Source: Clostridia bacterium
GTDB lineage: Bacteria > Bacillota > Clostridia > Christensenellales > Borkfalkiaceae
NCBI GenBank assembly: GCA_017399035.1
Contig: JAFQEM010000023.1
Coordinates: 1-64,000 of the forward strand
Direction: 5' to 3'
DNA: 64,000 bases
Within the stretch, counting starts at the first letter, position 1. Each line of letters begins with the position of its first letter. The notes under the pieces were generated by a model that worked only from the letters and a program-made list of their open reading frames with translations, was not told the origin of the DNA and ran no database searches. A program made the position numbers and the translations under genes. This document shows, piece by piece, positions 51,214-59,869 of this stretch.

Positions 51214-53655
51214 TCAATACTCAACGGTTATTAAGTTTTCTTCTTTCATATCTGCATCAGGTATAAAAATTTCTTTTACGCAAGAAGTTTTTCCGTTTAC
51301 GGTTATCTGCTTTTTGTCGGCAGGTTTATATTCAACCTTAAACTTCTTGCCTAAATATTCAAACTCTACAAAGCAGTTTCCAAAAGCCTTTGGAACGCAC
51401 GGCTTTAAGGTTAAACCGTTGTAGCCGTAATTTACGCCAAAGAAAAACTCGTGAACGGTTCTTAAAACGTAAGATACTGTTCCTGACAAATATTGAAGTT
51501 GAACTCTATTGCGGTTTACGTCGCTATTGTTATAAGAGTTTGCAATAGTGAACGGTGGTGCATAAGTCATTTCAACGGGTGCGTATTCGTCTTCAAACGG
51601 CAAAATATATCTCGTTGCCTTATATGCAAGTTCAGGCTTACCTGCCACACAGCAAGCACGGATAAAGAAACTTTGCGCGTGGTTATAAGTTCCCACGTTC
51701 TTTGCACCGCCAAGACCAACTCTACCTGCTTTTTCTATATAATCGTAGAAAGGCGTGCTACTTGTTGCAAAACCACGCCTACATAAGTTTCTCTTTTCAA
51801 TGTTATCCATTACGCTTTCAGTCATTTTTTCATCAGCGCAACCGCCTATTATTGCCCAAGAGTTACTTACTAAATAAAGTCTTTCTCTTCCGTCTGGGTC
51901 GTTATCTGATAATAACCATTTGCCGTTGTCGTTAAAATATCCGTTAAAGAAACCTAGTTTATTATACGCTTTTTCTTTCATTGCGTTAAGGAATTTTTCT
52001 CTTGCTAACAAATATTTATCTGCAAGTGGCAAATATTGCTCGTATTTTTTATCCACTTTAGCAAGCCACTTAAGCATTTCGGCAAGATTTTTTAAGTTTA
52101 GAACGTTTTGAGCGGTAACCGTTACCGTTTCGCCCCTACCTTCCATACCTATTTTGTCCATAACGTCCCACCAGTCGCCATACCAAACCTTACAAAGACC
52201 GTGTTCGCCGATATTGTTTGGGTCAAGGTAATAGTCAACCGTTTTGAAAATATGTTCTAGCACGGTGCTTTCCGTGTCGCTATCTAGCCACCAAACCTTT
52301 TGGTCAAGGAAAGCGTAATCTCTAGTACAAGTCAAATAAATGTGAACAAGTTCTAAAAGGAACGCCCCACCGTCGGAAAAATAACGCATATCGTGAGGTG
52401 CTTGTCTAGATATGGTGCTAATTTGTCTAGGACACCAACCGTCAGTTCTTTGATGTTCAAATAACTGCAAAATTACCGATTTTGCCCACTCTGGATAGAG
52501 CGGAACTATGCCCATAAAGTCTTGGCTTGCATCACGAGTGCCACGCATAGACGACGGCCAACCACGGTCAAGCGAGCCTACCCAGTACATTTGCAAGGGT
52601 GCAAAGTTGTTGATAAAATTATCGTATAACGGATTATCCGTTTTTACCGTGCGTTTGGTAAATAAATTTTCATAGAACGCATCAGTTGCCTTTACGATTT
52701 TATCATATGAGTTTTGGTCAAAATAAACTCTTTCAAGTTCGTTTTCTGCTTGATTATAGTCAACGGTTTCTTGAACTGTGATAACTTGAGTGTAAGTTTT
52801 GCTTGCCCCTGCCTTTAAGTCTAAATTATATTTAGAGGCAAACACCGTTTGATAACTAGAATAGCCACCAACTTCGTCGGCATCTTTCATCTTGTGCGAC
52901 AAAGGTAAATTTTCCGTTACGGTGTTGGGTGAGAAAAAGTTACCAGAACGGGTAAATTTGCTCATTTGAAGTTCAAACTCTGCATTTTCTTCAAAGTCTA
53001 CGTTATAAGTTACAGAACGCTCGTTTGCCTTTACCATTTCAGGGCAGGTCATTTTTCCGCAGAAAGTCATTGCGTTTCCGTTAAGGCGTGGCTTAACCGC
53101 AAAATACCAAATAGGCAAATCCCACGCAACCATTTGAGGTTTATTAACGTAAGGGAATACGGACGGCGTTACCGTAACGTGAACGTCTTTATCAAGTTTA
53201 TTTACGATTTTGGTTTTTAAGCAAACGGTTGCCTTGTCAAACGGCACGAAAATTTCGGTGATAACGTCCATTTCGGGATATTTAAGAGTATAAATAGCCT
53301 TTGTGGGCGACCAGTTTACAGTAAATTCAGGTTCGGTTGCCGTTAGTTGCAATTTAGGTGAATTAAAGTTGCTAAAAGGTATTCCGTTATTAACGTCGTC
53401 GCATTGAATCCACGTTTGCAATTTACTTTGGGTTTCACCAAGTTCACGCTTTGAAATCAATATGCCCGACGGCGGTTGATATTGAATTTTAACAGGTCCA
53501 TTTTGGTCTACGTACAAAAGAATTTTTCTGTTTTGATATATGTAATACCAAGAGTCAAACAATTCTTTTCCGTTAGTTACGGTATACGACGCTTTTTTAG
53601 TTAAATCGTATTCGCCGTATTTACATTGTTTTTGTATTTTTTCATAAGGATACAT
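51214..53655 (-). CDS. GH94-like glycoside phosphorylase
   Basis: 813 residues. ATG 53655 lies eight bases after AAGGAG; the longer reading from 53664 starts on a GTG within that site. N-terminal beta-sandwich domain (LTKKASYTVTNGKELFDSWYY) and helical barrel: SMRGTRDASQDFMGIVPLYP near residue 378 and LCKVWYGDWWDVMDKIG near 520 match GH94 (cellobiose-phosphorylase) segments RDxxQD and GDWNDxM; the catalytic aspartate is the second in GDWWD. No signal peptide. It would cleave an intracellular disaccharide with phosphate, saving ATP. The altered GDWWD (usual GDWND) suggests a specificity away from cellobiose. Confidence 0.75.
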   Translation of the reverse strand: MYPYEKIQKQCKYGEYDLTKKASYTVTNGKELFDSWYYIYQNRKILLYVDQNGPVKIQYQPPSGILISKRELGETQSKLQTWIQCDDVNNGIPFSNFNSPKLQLTATEPEFTVNWSPTKAIYTLKYPEMDVITEIFVPFDKATVCLKTKIVNKLDKDVHVTVTPSVFPYVNKPQMVAWDLPIWYFAVKPRLNGNAMTFCGKMTCPEMVKANERSVTYNVDFEENAEFELQMSKFTRSGNFFSPNTVTENLPLSHKMKDADEVGGYSSYQTVFASKYNLDLKAGASKTYTQVITVQETVDYNQAENELERVYFDQNSYDKIVKATDAFYENLFTKRTVKTDNPLYDNFINNFAPLQMYWVGSLDRGWPSSMRGTRDASQDFMGIVPLYPEWAKSVILQLFEHQRTDGWCPRQISTISRQAPHDMRYFSDGGAFLLELVHIYLTCTRDYAFLDQKVWWLDSDTESTVLEHIFKTVDYYLDPNNIGEHGLCKVWYGDWWDVMDKIGMEGRGETVTVTAQNVLNLKNLAEMLKWLAKVDKKYEQYLPLADKYLLAREKFLNAMKEKAYNKLGFFNGYFNDNGKWLLSDNDPDGRERLYLVSNSWAIIGGCADEKMTESVMDNIEKRNLCRRGFATSSTPFYDYIEKAGRVGLGGAKNVGTYNHAQSFFIRACCVAGKPELAYKATRYILPFEDEYAPVEMTYAPPFTIANSYNNSDVNRNRVQLQYLSGTVSYVLRTVHEFFFGVNYGYNGLTLKPCVPKAFGNCFVEFEYLGKKFKVEYKPADKKQITVNGKTSCVKEIFIPDADMKEENLITVEY

Positions 53656-53707
53656 AATATTCACTCCTTCAACCTAAAGTTTGTTTCTATCTTTGGTCTA
53701 CTGCTTA

Positions 53708-53736
53708 ATGTTACAACTTATTTTGCTATAAATCAA
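53708..53736 (-). promoter_or_regulatory. Promoter of GH94-like gene
   Basis: Minus strand TTGATT (53731-53736), 17-base spacer, TAACAT (53708-53713), 45-50 bases before the start. No gene or terminator is clear in the rest of 53737-53877. Confidence 0.5.
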
Positions 53737-53877
53737 GCAAAAAATCAAAATCAAAAAGTGAGCGTTTATTTTTTTAAAAAAAATATTTATCCGCCCTTTG
53801 TCTATTTTAAAGTTTTAACTTCAAAAAACAATTTTTTATTTTGACGACTAGAACTTCGACAGTTTATTTTCTATATA

Positions 53878-56451
53878 TTATTTAGATAAAGTAAGCACTT
53901 CTATATCACCGCTAACACCCGTGGGCGCAATAGGAACGTACATACTAACAGGGTCGCGTTGGTCGTTTGCAAGCGTAGTGTATACGCTTATAAACAAATG
54001 GTTTTCACCTTGCTTAACAGCCTTGGTTACGTCGTAAATAAAGGGTTTGCAAACTGCTCTTCCGCAATCTACGCCGTTGAGATAAAGACTTGCGTTTTCG
54101 CCAACCGTTCCAAGTTTTATAAATGTCTTTTTTCCAGGTTTAACGTTGATTTTTGCGCTATATTCTATTTTACCAGAAAAGTTGGGTGCGCTTGCGCTTA
54201 TCGGTTGTAAATCACTTGTATTAAATTCTCTAACGCACTTTGACATATCTTCAAACGAATAACATTTTACGTTAAACTCTGCGCTTACCTTTTTGCTATC
54301 AAGCGTTGAATAGTTTACGTATTCGTCAAAGCCCCTATCCTCTTCGTAAGCAACTATGCAAGACTGATATGGCTCTAACCTTATTTTAATATCCCCGTTA
54401 CCACTATAGTGAACGTCAGTCATAAAATCGTAAACGTTATAGTTACCATTTATACCAGTTTTTATAACGCCGTCAAAAACTTGATTTATGCTTTCGTTAA
54501 AGAACATATAAATATTCTTTCCGTCTGCATCTATTGCGTGATAATGCCTTAAAAGATGCGCGCCGTTAATGCTTAAATCGGTGTATCCTTTACCGATAAA
54601 ATAGTTTGCAACGTCTTTAAGATTTACAACCGTAAACGTTTTTTCGCAATTTTTAGGCAAGCCGTCGGTAAAGATTACGTCTGCGCCTTGCTCTTTAAGT
54701 TTATAGAGTGCGTCTATAAGTTTTTCTGGCATAAGTTTTGCATACGGAACAACCAAACAGTCATATTCTTCCATTAGTTTAATCTTTCCGTTTTCTACTT
54801 TAATTTTTTCAAGCAAATCGTCAGATAAAATATCAAAGTCAATGTGATTATCATATAAAACTTTCGCAGGCGACTGCATAAGCGTATAATCAAAACCACT
54901 CATCCACTCTGCTTGCGCGTGATATAAAATTACGGCGTTTGCCTTATGTTTAGTGTTATCAAAAGCCGTTAGAATTTTTTTGGTGTAATCCAAAATTTTA
55001 GCATAACCGTCAAACTGCGGGTCTCTGCCGTCGTTATCACCCCAGTGAGGTGCGTGCAACAAGTCTGGGAATACGGGGCGAATTGAACCTGGTACGAAGA
55101 AGTTAGTTCCTCTAACTAGCAAATAGTCGAAAAGCCATTTTGCAAGTTGAGAGCCTTCCGCCCAACCGTAACCTATGGTAACTTCACACATAGCCTTTCC
55201 GTTATATTCAGGGTAAGTGTGAGCGGCAGACGACGCTAATTTACCCAAAATATAGTGATAAAATTCGCTGTCATAAAGGTTTGCGCCGTAAGCACCTAAA
55301 TTTATATCTGCAAAACCGGGCATAATTTGATGTAAAACAATATCTATACCAGGCATTGATTGACCTTGTTGTGAACGGAAATAATGCCCAGGACCGTCGC
55401 CCACCCTACTGTGCAAGTTGTTATCTTCAAGAACGTGCCCTATGTATAAAAGACCACGCTCTTTACACCACTTACCTATTCTTTGTGAAAAACTTTGGCT
55501 ATAAAGGTCGGCAATAATATTCATATAGTCGTTTCTAAACTTTGAAGAAACTGAACAGTCATACCAAAGTGAGGGTATATATTTTACGTAATCTTCGCCG
55601 TAAATTGCTTTTAAGCGTTCTTTGACCAAGGGGTTTACGGGCATAGTGATGCCTAAATGACCAACGCGAGTGTCTTCATGCGCGCCGTGACCCGTGTTTC
55701 CACAATAAACGTAACCGTTGCCGATAAAAGGTTCGTCAGAGAAAAAGCCCATCAACGTATTGCCAAAATGTTCAGAGAATAGTTGTTCGTATTTTTCATA
55801 GATATATTTAATAATAACGTCAGTAGATTCGGGGTTTAATATGTCTATAAAATCGTCTTTATTAACTTCTGAAAACTTTTTAGTGTCAACAACGTAAATT
55901 ATTCTATAATTACCCTCTGGCAAAGAGCAAGACAAAATTCCGTTTTTAATATTGCCCGATAAATCTATTGCAGACTCAAAATCGATATCGTTTTTATCGC
56001 CTACGCGTTTATAAGCGTAACAGCCTAAAATTTCATCTTGGTGATGAGTTTTATTCCAGCATAAAGTTTTACCCACTACGAAATCTGCGGTAATAGGTCC
56101 TATAACGTCAACGTGCTGTTCAAGTAAACTTGCCCTACGCAAATGTTCATATTCAGGCTTATTTACCATAGCAAAAACGTGTCCAGAGGGGCAATTAGAT
56201 TCTTCGTCAACGAAAATTACTCTCATACCAAGTTCTTTTGCCTTGTTCAAAATAACTTTAGCAAATTGCCACCACTTAACTTCAAAATCAGGAAACCCGC
56301 GTGATTCAACGGTAAACCCGCTACAACCCGCACGATGAACACGCTCTATGGCTTTAATTATATCTTCTTCTGTTTCGTTTCCGCAAAGCCAAAAGAAAGG
56401 ATAATGACATTTGATATAATCTTTTGATAAAACTCTGTCTAAATTTTTCAT
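53878..56451 (-). CDS. GH106-related glycoside hydrolase
   Basis: 857 residues without signal peptide, related in layout to the protein at 46536 but distinct. HYPFFWLCGNETEEDIIKAI near residue 16 and GCSGFTVESRG near 43 correspond to the first barrel strands; LMGFFSDEPFIGN near 240 gives the DEP candidate acid; GKAMCEVTIGYGW near 425 the second carboxylate. The C-terminal part has a beta-sandwich (KTFIKLGTVGENASLYLNGV). It overlaps no neighbour but lies 8 bases after the GH78 gene in the same operon, under the AraC-type regulator encoded upstream. Confidence 0.7.
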   Translation of the reverse strand: MKNLDRVLSKDYIKCHYPFFWLCGNETEEDIIKAIERVHRAGCSGFTVESRGFPDFEVKWWQFAKVILNKAKELGMRVIFVDEESNCPSGHVFAMVNKPEYEHLRRASLLEQHVDVIGPITADFVVGKTLCWNKTHHQDEILGCYAYKRVGDKNDIDFESAIDLSGNIKNGILSCSLPEGNYRIIYVVDTKKFSEVNKDDFIDILNPESTDVIIKYIYEKYEQLFSEHFGNTLMGFFSDEPFIGNGYVYCGNTGHGAHEDTRVGHLGITMPVNPLVKERLKAIYGEDYVKYIPSLWYDCSVSSKFRNDYMNIIADLYSQSFSQRIGKWCKERGLLYIGHVLEDNNLHSRVGDGPGHYFRSQQGQSMPGIDIVLHQIMPGFADINLGAYGANLYDSEFYHYILGKLASSAAHTYPEYNGKAMCEVTIGYGWAEGSQLAKWLFDYLLVRGTNFFVPGSIRPVFPDLLHAPHWGDNDGRDPQFDGYAKILDYTKKILTAFDNTKHKANAVILYHAQAEWMSGFDYTLMQSPAKVLYDNHIDFDILSDDLLEKIKVENGKIKLMEEYDCLVVPYAKLMPEKLIDALYKLKEQGADVIFTDGLPKNCEKTFTVVNLKDVANYFIGKGYTDLSINGAHLLRHYHAIDADGKNIYMFFNESINQVFDGVIKTGINGNYNVYDFMTDVHYSGNGDIKIRLEPYQSCIVAYEEDRGFDEYVNYSTLDSKKVSAEFNVKCYSFEDMSKCVREFNTSDLQPISASAPNFSGKIEYSAKINVKPGKKTFIKLGTVGENASLYLNGVDCGRAVCKPFIYDVTKAVKQGENHLFISVYTTLANDQRDPVSMYVPIAPTGVSGDIEVLTLSK

Positions 56452-56458
56452 ACTTCAC

Positions 56459-58681
56459 CTACTTGAAATAAATTTCGGTAACTTTTTTATTAGCGTCAAA
56501 ACGGTCTACCGTAACCCCGTCTTGAACGATTTTTTGCACGTTTTCAAAAACAAAATCTGCTTTTAACTGTTCAGCCTTTTCTATTTTACAATAAAAACCG
56601 TCGCTACATTTTTTCCACTCTACGCAAATTTTTCCGTTTATACTTTCAAAACTTCCGCTTGCGCCGTCAATTTTGCCACTTCTGTCAACGAAAGGTTTTA
56701 TAATAACGCCGTCAAAACCTACATTTTTAGGTTTGATACCTAAAACGTATTCAAAGAACCACTCACCGCAAGAACCCAAAGAATAATGGTTAAACGAGTT
56801 CATTGACTTATCCCCAAAGCCTTTGCCTTCAACGTAACTGTCCCAACGTTCCCAAATGGTGGTTGCGCCGTTTACTACGCTGTATCCCCAAGACGGGAAA
56901 GTGTCGTTAGTAACTAACTTATAAGCAAGGTCTACTAAACCTAAATCGCAAAGCACGGGAAGAATAAATCTTATACCGCAAAAGCCAGAGTGTATGTGGT
57001 CGTTACGTTTTGCAAAGCAAATTTCAAGACCTTTCTTCGCCTGCTGTGCGCTAATTAAATTTGCACGATAAGATAGCGCGTAAAGGGTTTGAGTTCCACC
57101 CTTAATAGAACCGTCGTCAGCAATAAAATGCGCTACGAACGACCTTTTAATATTATCTAAAAACTCTTTGTATTTTTCACAATCTTCACCCAGCCACGTA
57201 AATAATTTTATAGCCAAGGTAAAGCAAAAGGCATTTCCGCAAGTTGCAAGTGAATCTTCGGGGGAATTTTCGTCAATGTTTAGCCAGTCGTTATAATTAC
57301 TTTTTTCCCAAGTGTAATCAACCGCAGTTTGCATTTGCAAATCTAAATAGTCCTTAATAAACGGCAAATACTTTTTAACTTGTTGTGCATCACCATACAT
57401 TTCGTAAAGGTTAAAAGGTAAAACTATTGCAACGTCTCGCCAGAAAGCGTGGTCAAAACCCGCAACGCCAAAATGAGGAATTACGTCGGGTATGCTACCG
57501 CCTATTCTATCGTCGTCAAGGTTGATTAAATATTTATTATAAAACTTTCTGCAATCGGCAAAATACATTGCAGAGCGTGAAAACACTTGCGTATCGCCCG
57601 ACCAACCAAGCCTTTCGTTACGTTGAGGGCAGTCGGTTGGCAAATCTACAAAGTTACTTTTCATACCCCACTTTACGCAAGATATAATTTTGTTTACTAG
57701 TTGGTTTGACGTTGTAACGTCGCCAGTAGTTTTTAAGTCGTTATAAATTGCCCTACCGCAAACGGATTTTACTTTTGCGCCTTCTCCCACGGTTATTTCG
57801 ATATATCTAAAACCGTGATAGGTCATAGTAGGAATATATTCAATTTCTCTACCCGATAAAATAAGTCTATCGGTTGCCTTTGCCGTGCGCAGATTTTCGG
57901 TATATAAAGACCCGTCTTCATCTAACATTTCGCCGTGGCGAATAACTATTTCCGAGCCACTTTCGCCCTCTGCAACGATAGACACTAACCCCGCAAAGTT
58001 TTGACCTAAATCATAAATATATTGATTATTTTGTTTACTAACTAAAGTCGCTTTAAGATTTTCGTGCATAACTATAGGTTCGTAATCACAATAATCTAAA
58101 AGCGCGCTCTTATCTTCGGCAATAAATGCGTTTTGCCAAGTTGAATCGTCAAAATCAACATTAGATATTTCAACGTGTGGCAATCTGTCGTCAAAAACTT
58201 CACCGCCTAAAAAGTCGTTTTGTCTAATTGCGCCTTCGCCCGCTTTCCAACTTTCATTAGTGTCAACGGTAAGTGTAGAACCGTCCTTAAAAGTTAGGGT
58301 AAGGCTTGCATATAGAGAGAGCGGATAATTTCCGTAAAGTTGTCTACCCTTTATAGAAATATAACCTGCGTACCACCCGTCGCCCACGCAAACGGCAATG
58401 GCGTTTTTGTCGTTTAACAATTTTGTTACGTCGTATTCACGATAAAATATGCGTTTATTATAGTTTGTCCAACCGGGGGCAAAAAGTTCTTCAGAAACAC
58501 TTTGCCCGTTAATATACGCCTTAAATATACCAAGCGACGATATTTTAAGCGACGCTTTTAAGGGCTTTTCTTTAAGTTCAAAAGTCTTTCTGTAATATTG
58601 CGCAACTGCGCCGAACGAATCAAACTGATTGATGTTTTTATAGTTTTTATCCGAGATGTAACCTATCCATTTAGTATTCAT
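56459..58681 (-). CDS. Alpha-L-rhamnosidase, GH78
   Basis: 740 residues. The start is ATG 58681; the GTG 12 bases upstream is inside the GTGAGG binding site. Two beta-sandwich domains (FKAYINGQSVSEELFAPGWT and the bacterial rhamnosidase N domain CVGDGWYAGYI) precede the (alpha/alpha)6 barrel. DLPTDCPQRNERLGWSGDTQ near residue 350 is the canonical GH78 signature with the catalytic carboxylates; GATTIWERWDSYVEG near 625 and FNHYSLGSCGEWFFEYVLGI near 650 complete it. Cytoplasmic, so it acts on imported oligosaccharides. First enzyme after the AraC gene, with only a few bases between. Confidence 0.9.
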   Translation of the reverse strand: MNTKWIGYISDKNYKNINQFDSFGAVAQYYRKTFELKEKPLKASLKISSLGIFKAYINGQSVSEELFAPGWTNYNKRIFYREYDVTKLLNDKNAIAVCVGDGWYAGYISIKGRQLYGNYPLSLYASLTLTFKDGSTLTVDTNESWKAGEGAIRQNDFLGGEVFDDRLPHVEISNVDFDDSTWQNAFIAEDKSALLDYCDYEPIVMHENLKATLVSKQNNQYIYDLGQNFAGLVSIVAEGESGSEIVIRHGEMLDEDGSLYTENLRTAKATDRLILSGREIEYIPTMTYHGFRYIEITVGEGAKVKSVCGRAIYNDLKTTGDVTTSNQLVNKIISCVKWGMKSNFVDLPTDCPQRNERLGWSGDTQVFSRSAMYFADCRKFYNKYLINLDDDRIGGSIPDVIPHFGVAGFDHAFWRDVAIVLPFNLYEMYGDAQQVKKYLPFIKDYLDLQMQTAVDYTWEKSNYNDWLNIDENSPEDSLATCGNAFCFTLAIKLFTWLGEDCEKYKEFLDNIKRSFVAHFIADDGSIKGGTQTLYALSYRANLISAQQAKKGLEICFAKRNDHIHSGFCGIRFILPVLCDLGLVDLAYKLVTNDTFPSWGYSVVNGATTIWERWDSYVEGKGFGDKSMNSFNHYSLGSCGEWFFEYVLGIKPKNVGFDGVIIKPFVDRSGKIDGASGSFESINGKICVEWKKCSDGFYCKIEKAEQLKADFVFENVQKIVQDGVTVDRFDANKKVTEIYFK

Positions 58682-58689
58682 TATTGTCC

Positions 58690-59562
58690 TCACTGCTCTT
58701 CAATATTTTTCATTTTCCCAACGTTTCTATATTCGGTTGGCGTTACTTTCATAACACTCTTAAAACTCTTATAAAAATTTTTCAAATCGTTATAGCCGAC
58801 CATCTCACAAATTCTTTCAATAGTACAATAGGTGCTAGTAAGCAATCTGCAAGCGTATTCTATTTTCTTTTTTCTAACGTATTGAGAAATGGTCATACCC
58901 ATATACTCTGCAAATATACGGTTAAAATAAACGGTGTTATAGCCTATATGACTAACAACGTCTTCAGCCTTTGTTATTTCAGAAACGTGTTCGTCAATAT
59001 ACATAACTGATTTTTCAACCATTTCTTTATGCACGAGTTGCATTTTACCGCCCTCGCTCGATTCCATTTGTTTGCGCAAAATATTAACTAGCAAAACAAA
59101 AGTTTGACATTTGATTATTTGCTCGTAACCGTTAAGTTGCAAATTATACTCTTGTAAAATATTAAAAATATCCGTTTCGTTTTTGCCGTGCGAAAAATCC
59201 GAATAATAAATAAACTTTCTTTCGCCAAGCGTAAACTGTTCACTCAAATATTTTTTACCAAACTCTTCTATAAAATTTTCCGCGTTTAGTTCGGGGCAAA
59301 GATATTCGGGGTCTATCATAATGTTAATTTTTCTTAAATCATCACCCTTAAACTTGTGGAACATACCCACCGGCACAACGAACAAATCTCCGCTTTTTAT
59401 ATCTAAAATCTCTCCGCCTATTTCGTGCTTTCCACTACCTTTATAAAAATACACTATCTCTACGTACTTATGGCAGTGAAATTGTGAATACGGAATTAAA
59501 TCTCTCTCCACAGTTATTTTATGATTGCTCATTTTTAGTGTTAAAGCAAAATCTTCTTTCAT
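58690..59562 (-). CDS. AraC-family transcriptional regulator
   Basis: 290 residues from ATG 59562, nine bases after AAGGAG; two earlier in-frame starts are too close to or before that site. N-terminal cupin (HCHKYVEIVYFYKGSGKHEI, GDLFVVPVGMFHKF) followed by two helix-turn-helix motifs (AEDVVSHIGYNTVYFNRIFA and IERICEMVGYNDLKNFYKSF) and the ending TPTEYRNVGKM. Its stop lies 9 bases before the GH78 start, so it heads the operon AraC-GH78-GH106-like. It probably activates rhamnose-glycan genes in response to a bound sugar. Its promoter contains a run of nine G residues. Confidence 0.88.
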   Translation of the reverse strand: MKEDFALTLKMSNHKITVERDLIPYSQFHCHKYVEIVYFYKGSGKHEIGGEILDIKSGDLFVVPVGMFHKFKGDDLRKINIMIDPEYLCPELNAENFIEEFGKKYLSEQFTLGERKFIYYSDFSHGKNETDIFNILQEYNLQLNGYEQIIKCQTFVLLVNILRKQMESSEGGKMQLVHKEMVEKSVMYIDEHVSEITKAEDVVSHIGYNTVYFNRIFAEYMGMTISQYVRKKKIEYACRLLTSTYCTIERICEMVGYNDLKNFYKSFKSVMKVTPTEYRNVGKMKNIEEQ

Positions 59563-59592
59563 AATCATTTTCTCCTTAATAATCATAAAAAC

Positions 59593-59612
59593 AGTATATC
59601 ATACCCCCCCCC
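59593..59612 (-). promoter_or_regulatory. AraC-gene promoter with G9 tract
   Basis: Minus strand: TATACT (59593-59598) preceded by TGA, i.e. an extended -10, or alternatively TATGAT (59598-59603). Directly upstream is G9 (59604-59612), then C and T7 up to 59620. No consensus -35 is present at either 17-base spacing, so activity should depend on the extended -10 or an activator. The stretch 59621-59776 has one imperfect hairpin (AGCGCAA/TTGCGCT near 59685-59705) and nothing else clear. Confidence 0.45.
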
Positions 59613-59776
59613 GAAAAAAAGTGTAATTTAAAATTATCGGGGAAAAATACTCGCACTGAATATCAGTTTGAAAAACTAATAAGCGCAAAACTTTATTATT
59701 GCGCTCTTAATTTTCTATATTTATATTTTCACATATTTGAATAATAAATTCAATAGTCTTTTTTTATTTGATTATA

Positions 59777-59793
59777 GGCATTTTTATACTTTT
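59777..59793. repeat. GGCATTTTTATACTTTT operator-like copy
   Basis: The 17-mer GGCATTTTTATACTTTT, identical to 61919-61935, lies upstream of the AraC gene and 20 bases from the terminator of the DUF4838 gene. Confidence 0.5.
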
Positions 59794-59812
59794 TATAAAT
59801 TTTTACCCATTG

Positions 59813-59853
59813 AAAAAAATATACCGCCGAAAGCAACCTACTTTCGGCGGTAT
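59813..59853 (-). terminator. Terminator after cytoplasmic DUF4838 gene
   Basis: Minus strand ATACCGCCGAAAG pairs with CTTTCGGCGGTAT around seven bases, followed by ATTTTTTTC. Confidence 0.9.
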
Positions 59854-59869
59854 ACGATATTAAATTTAT

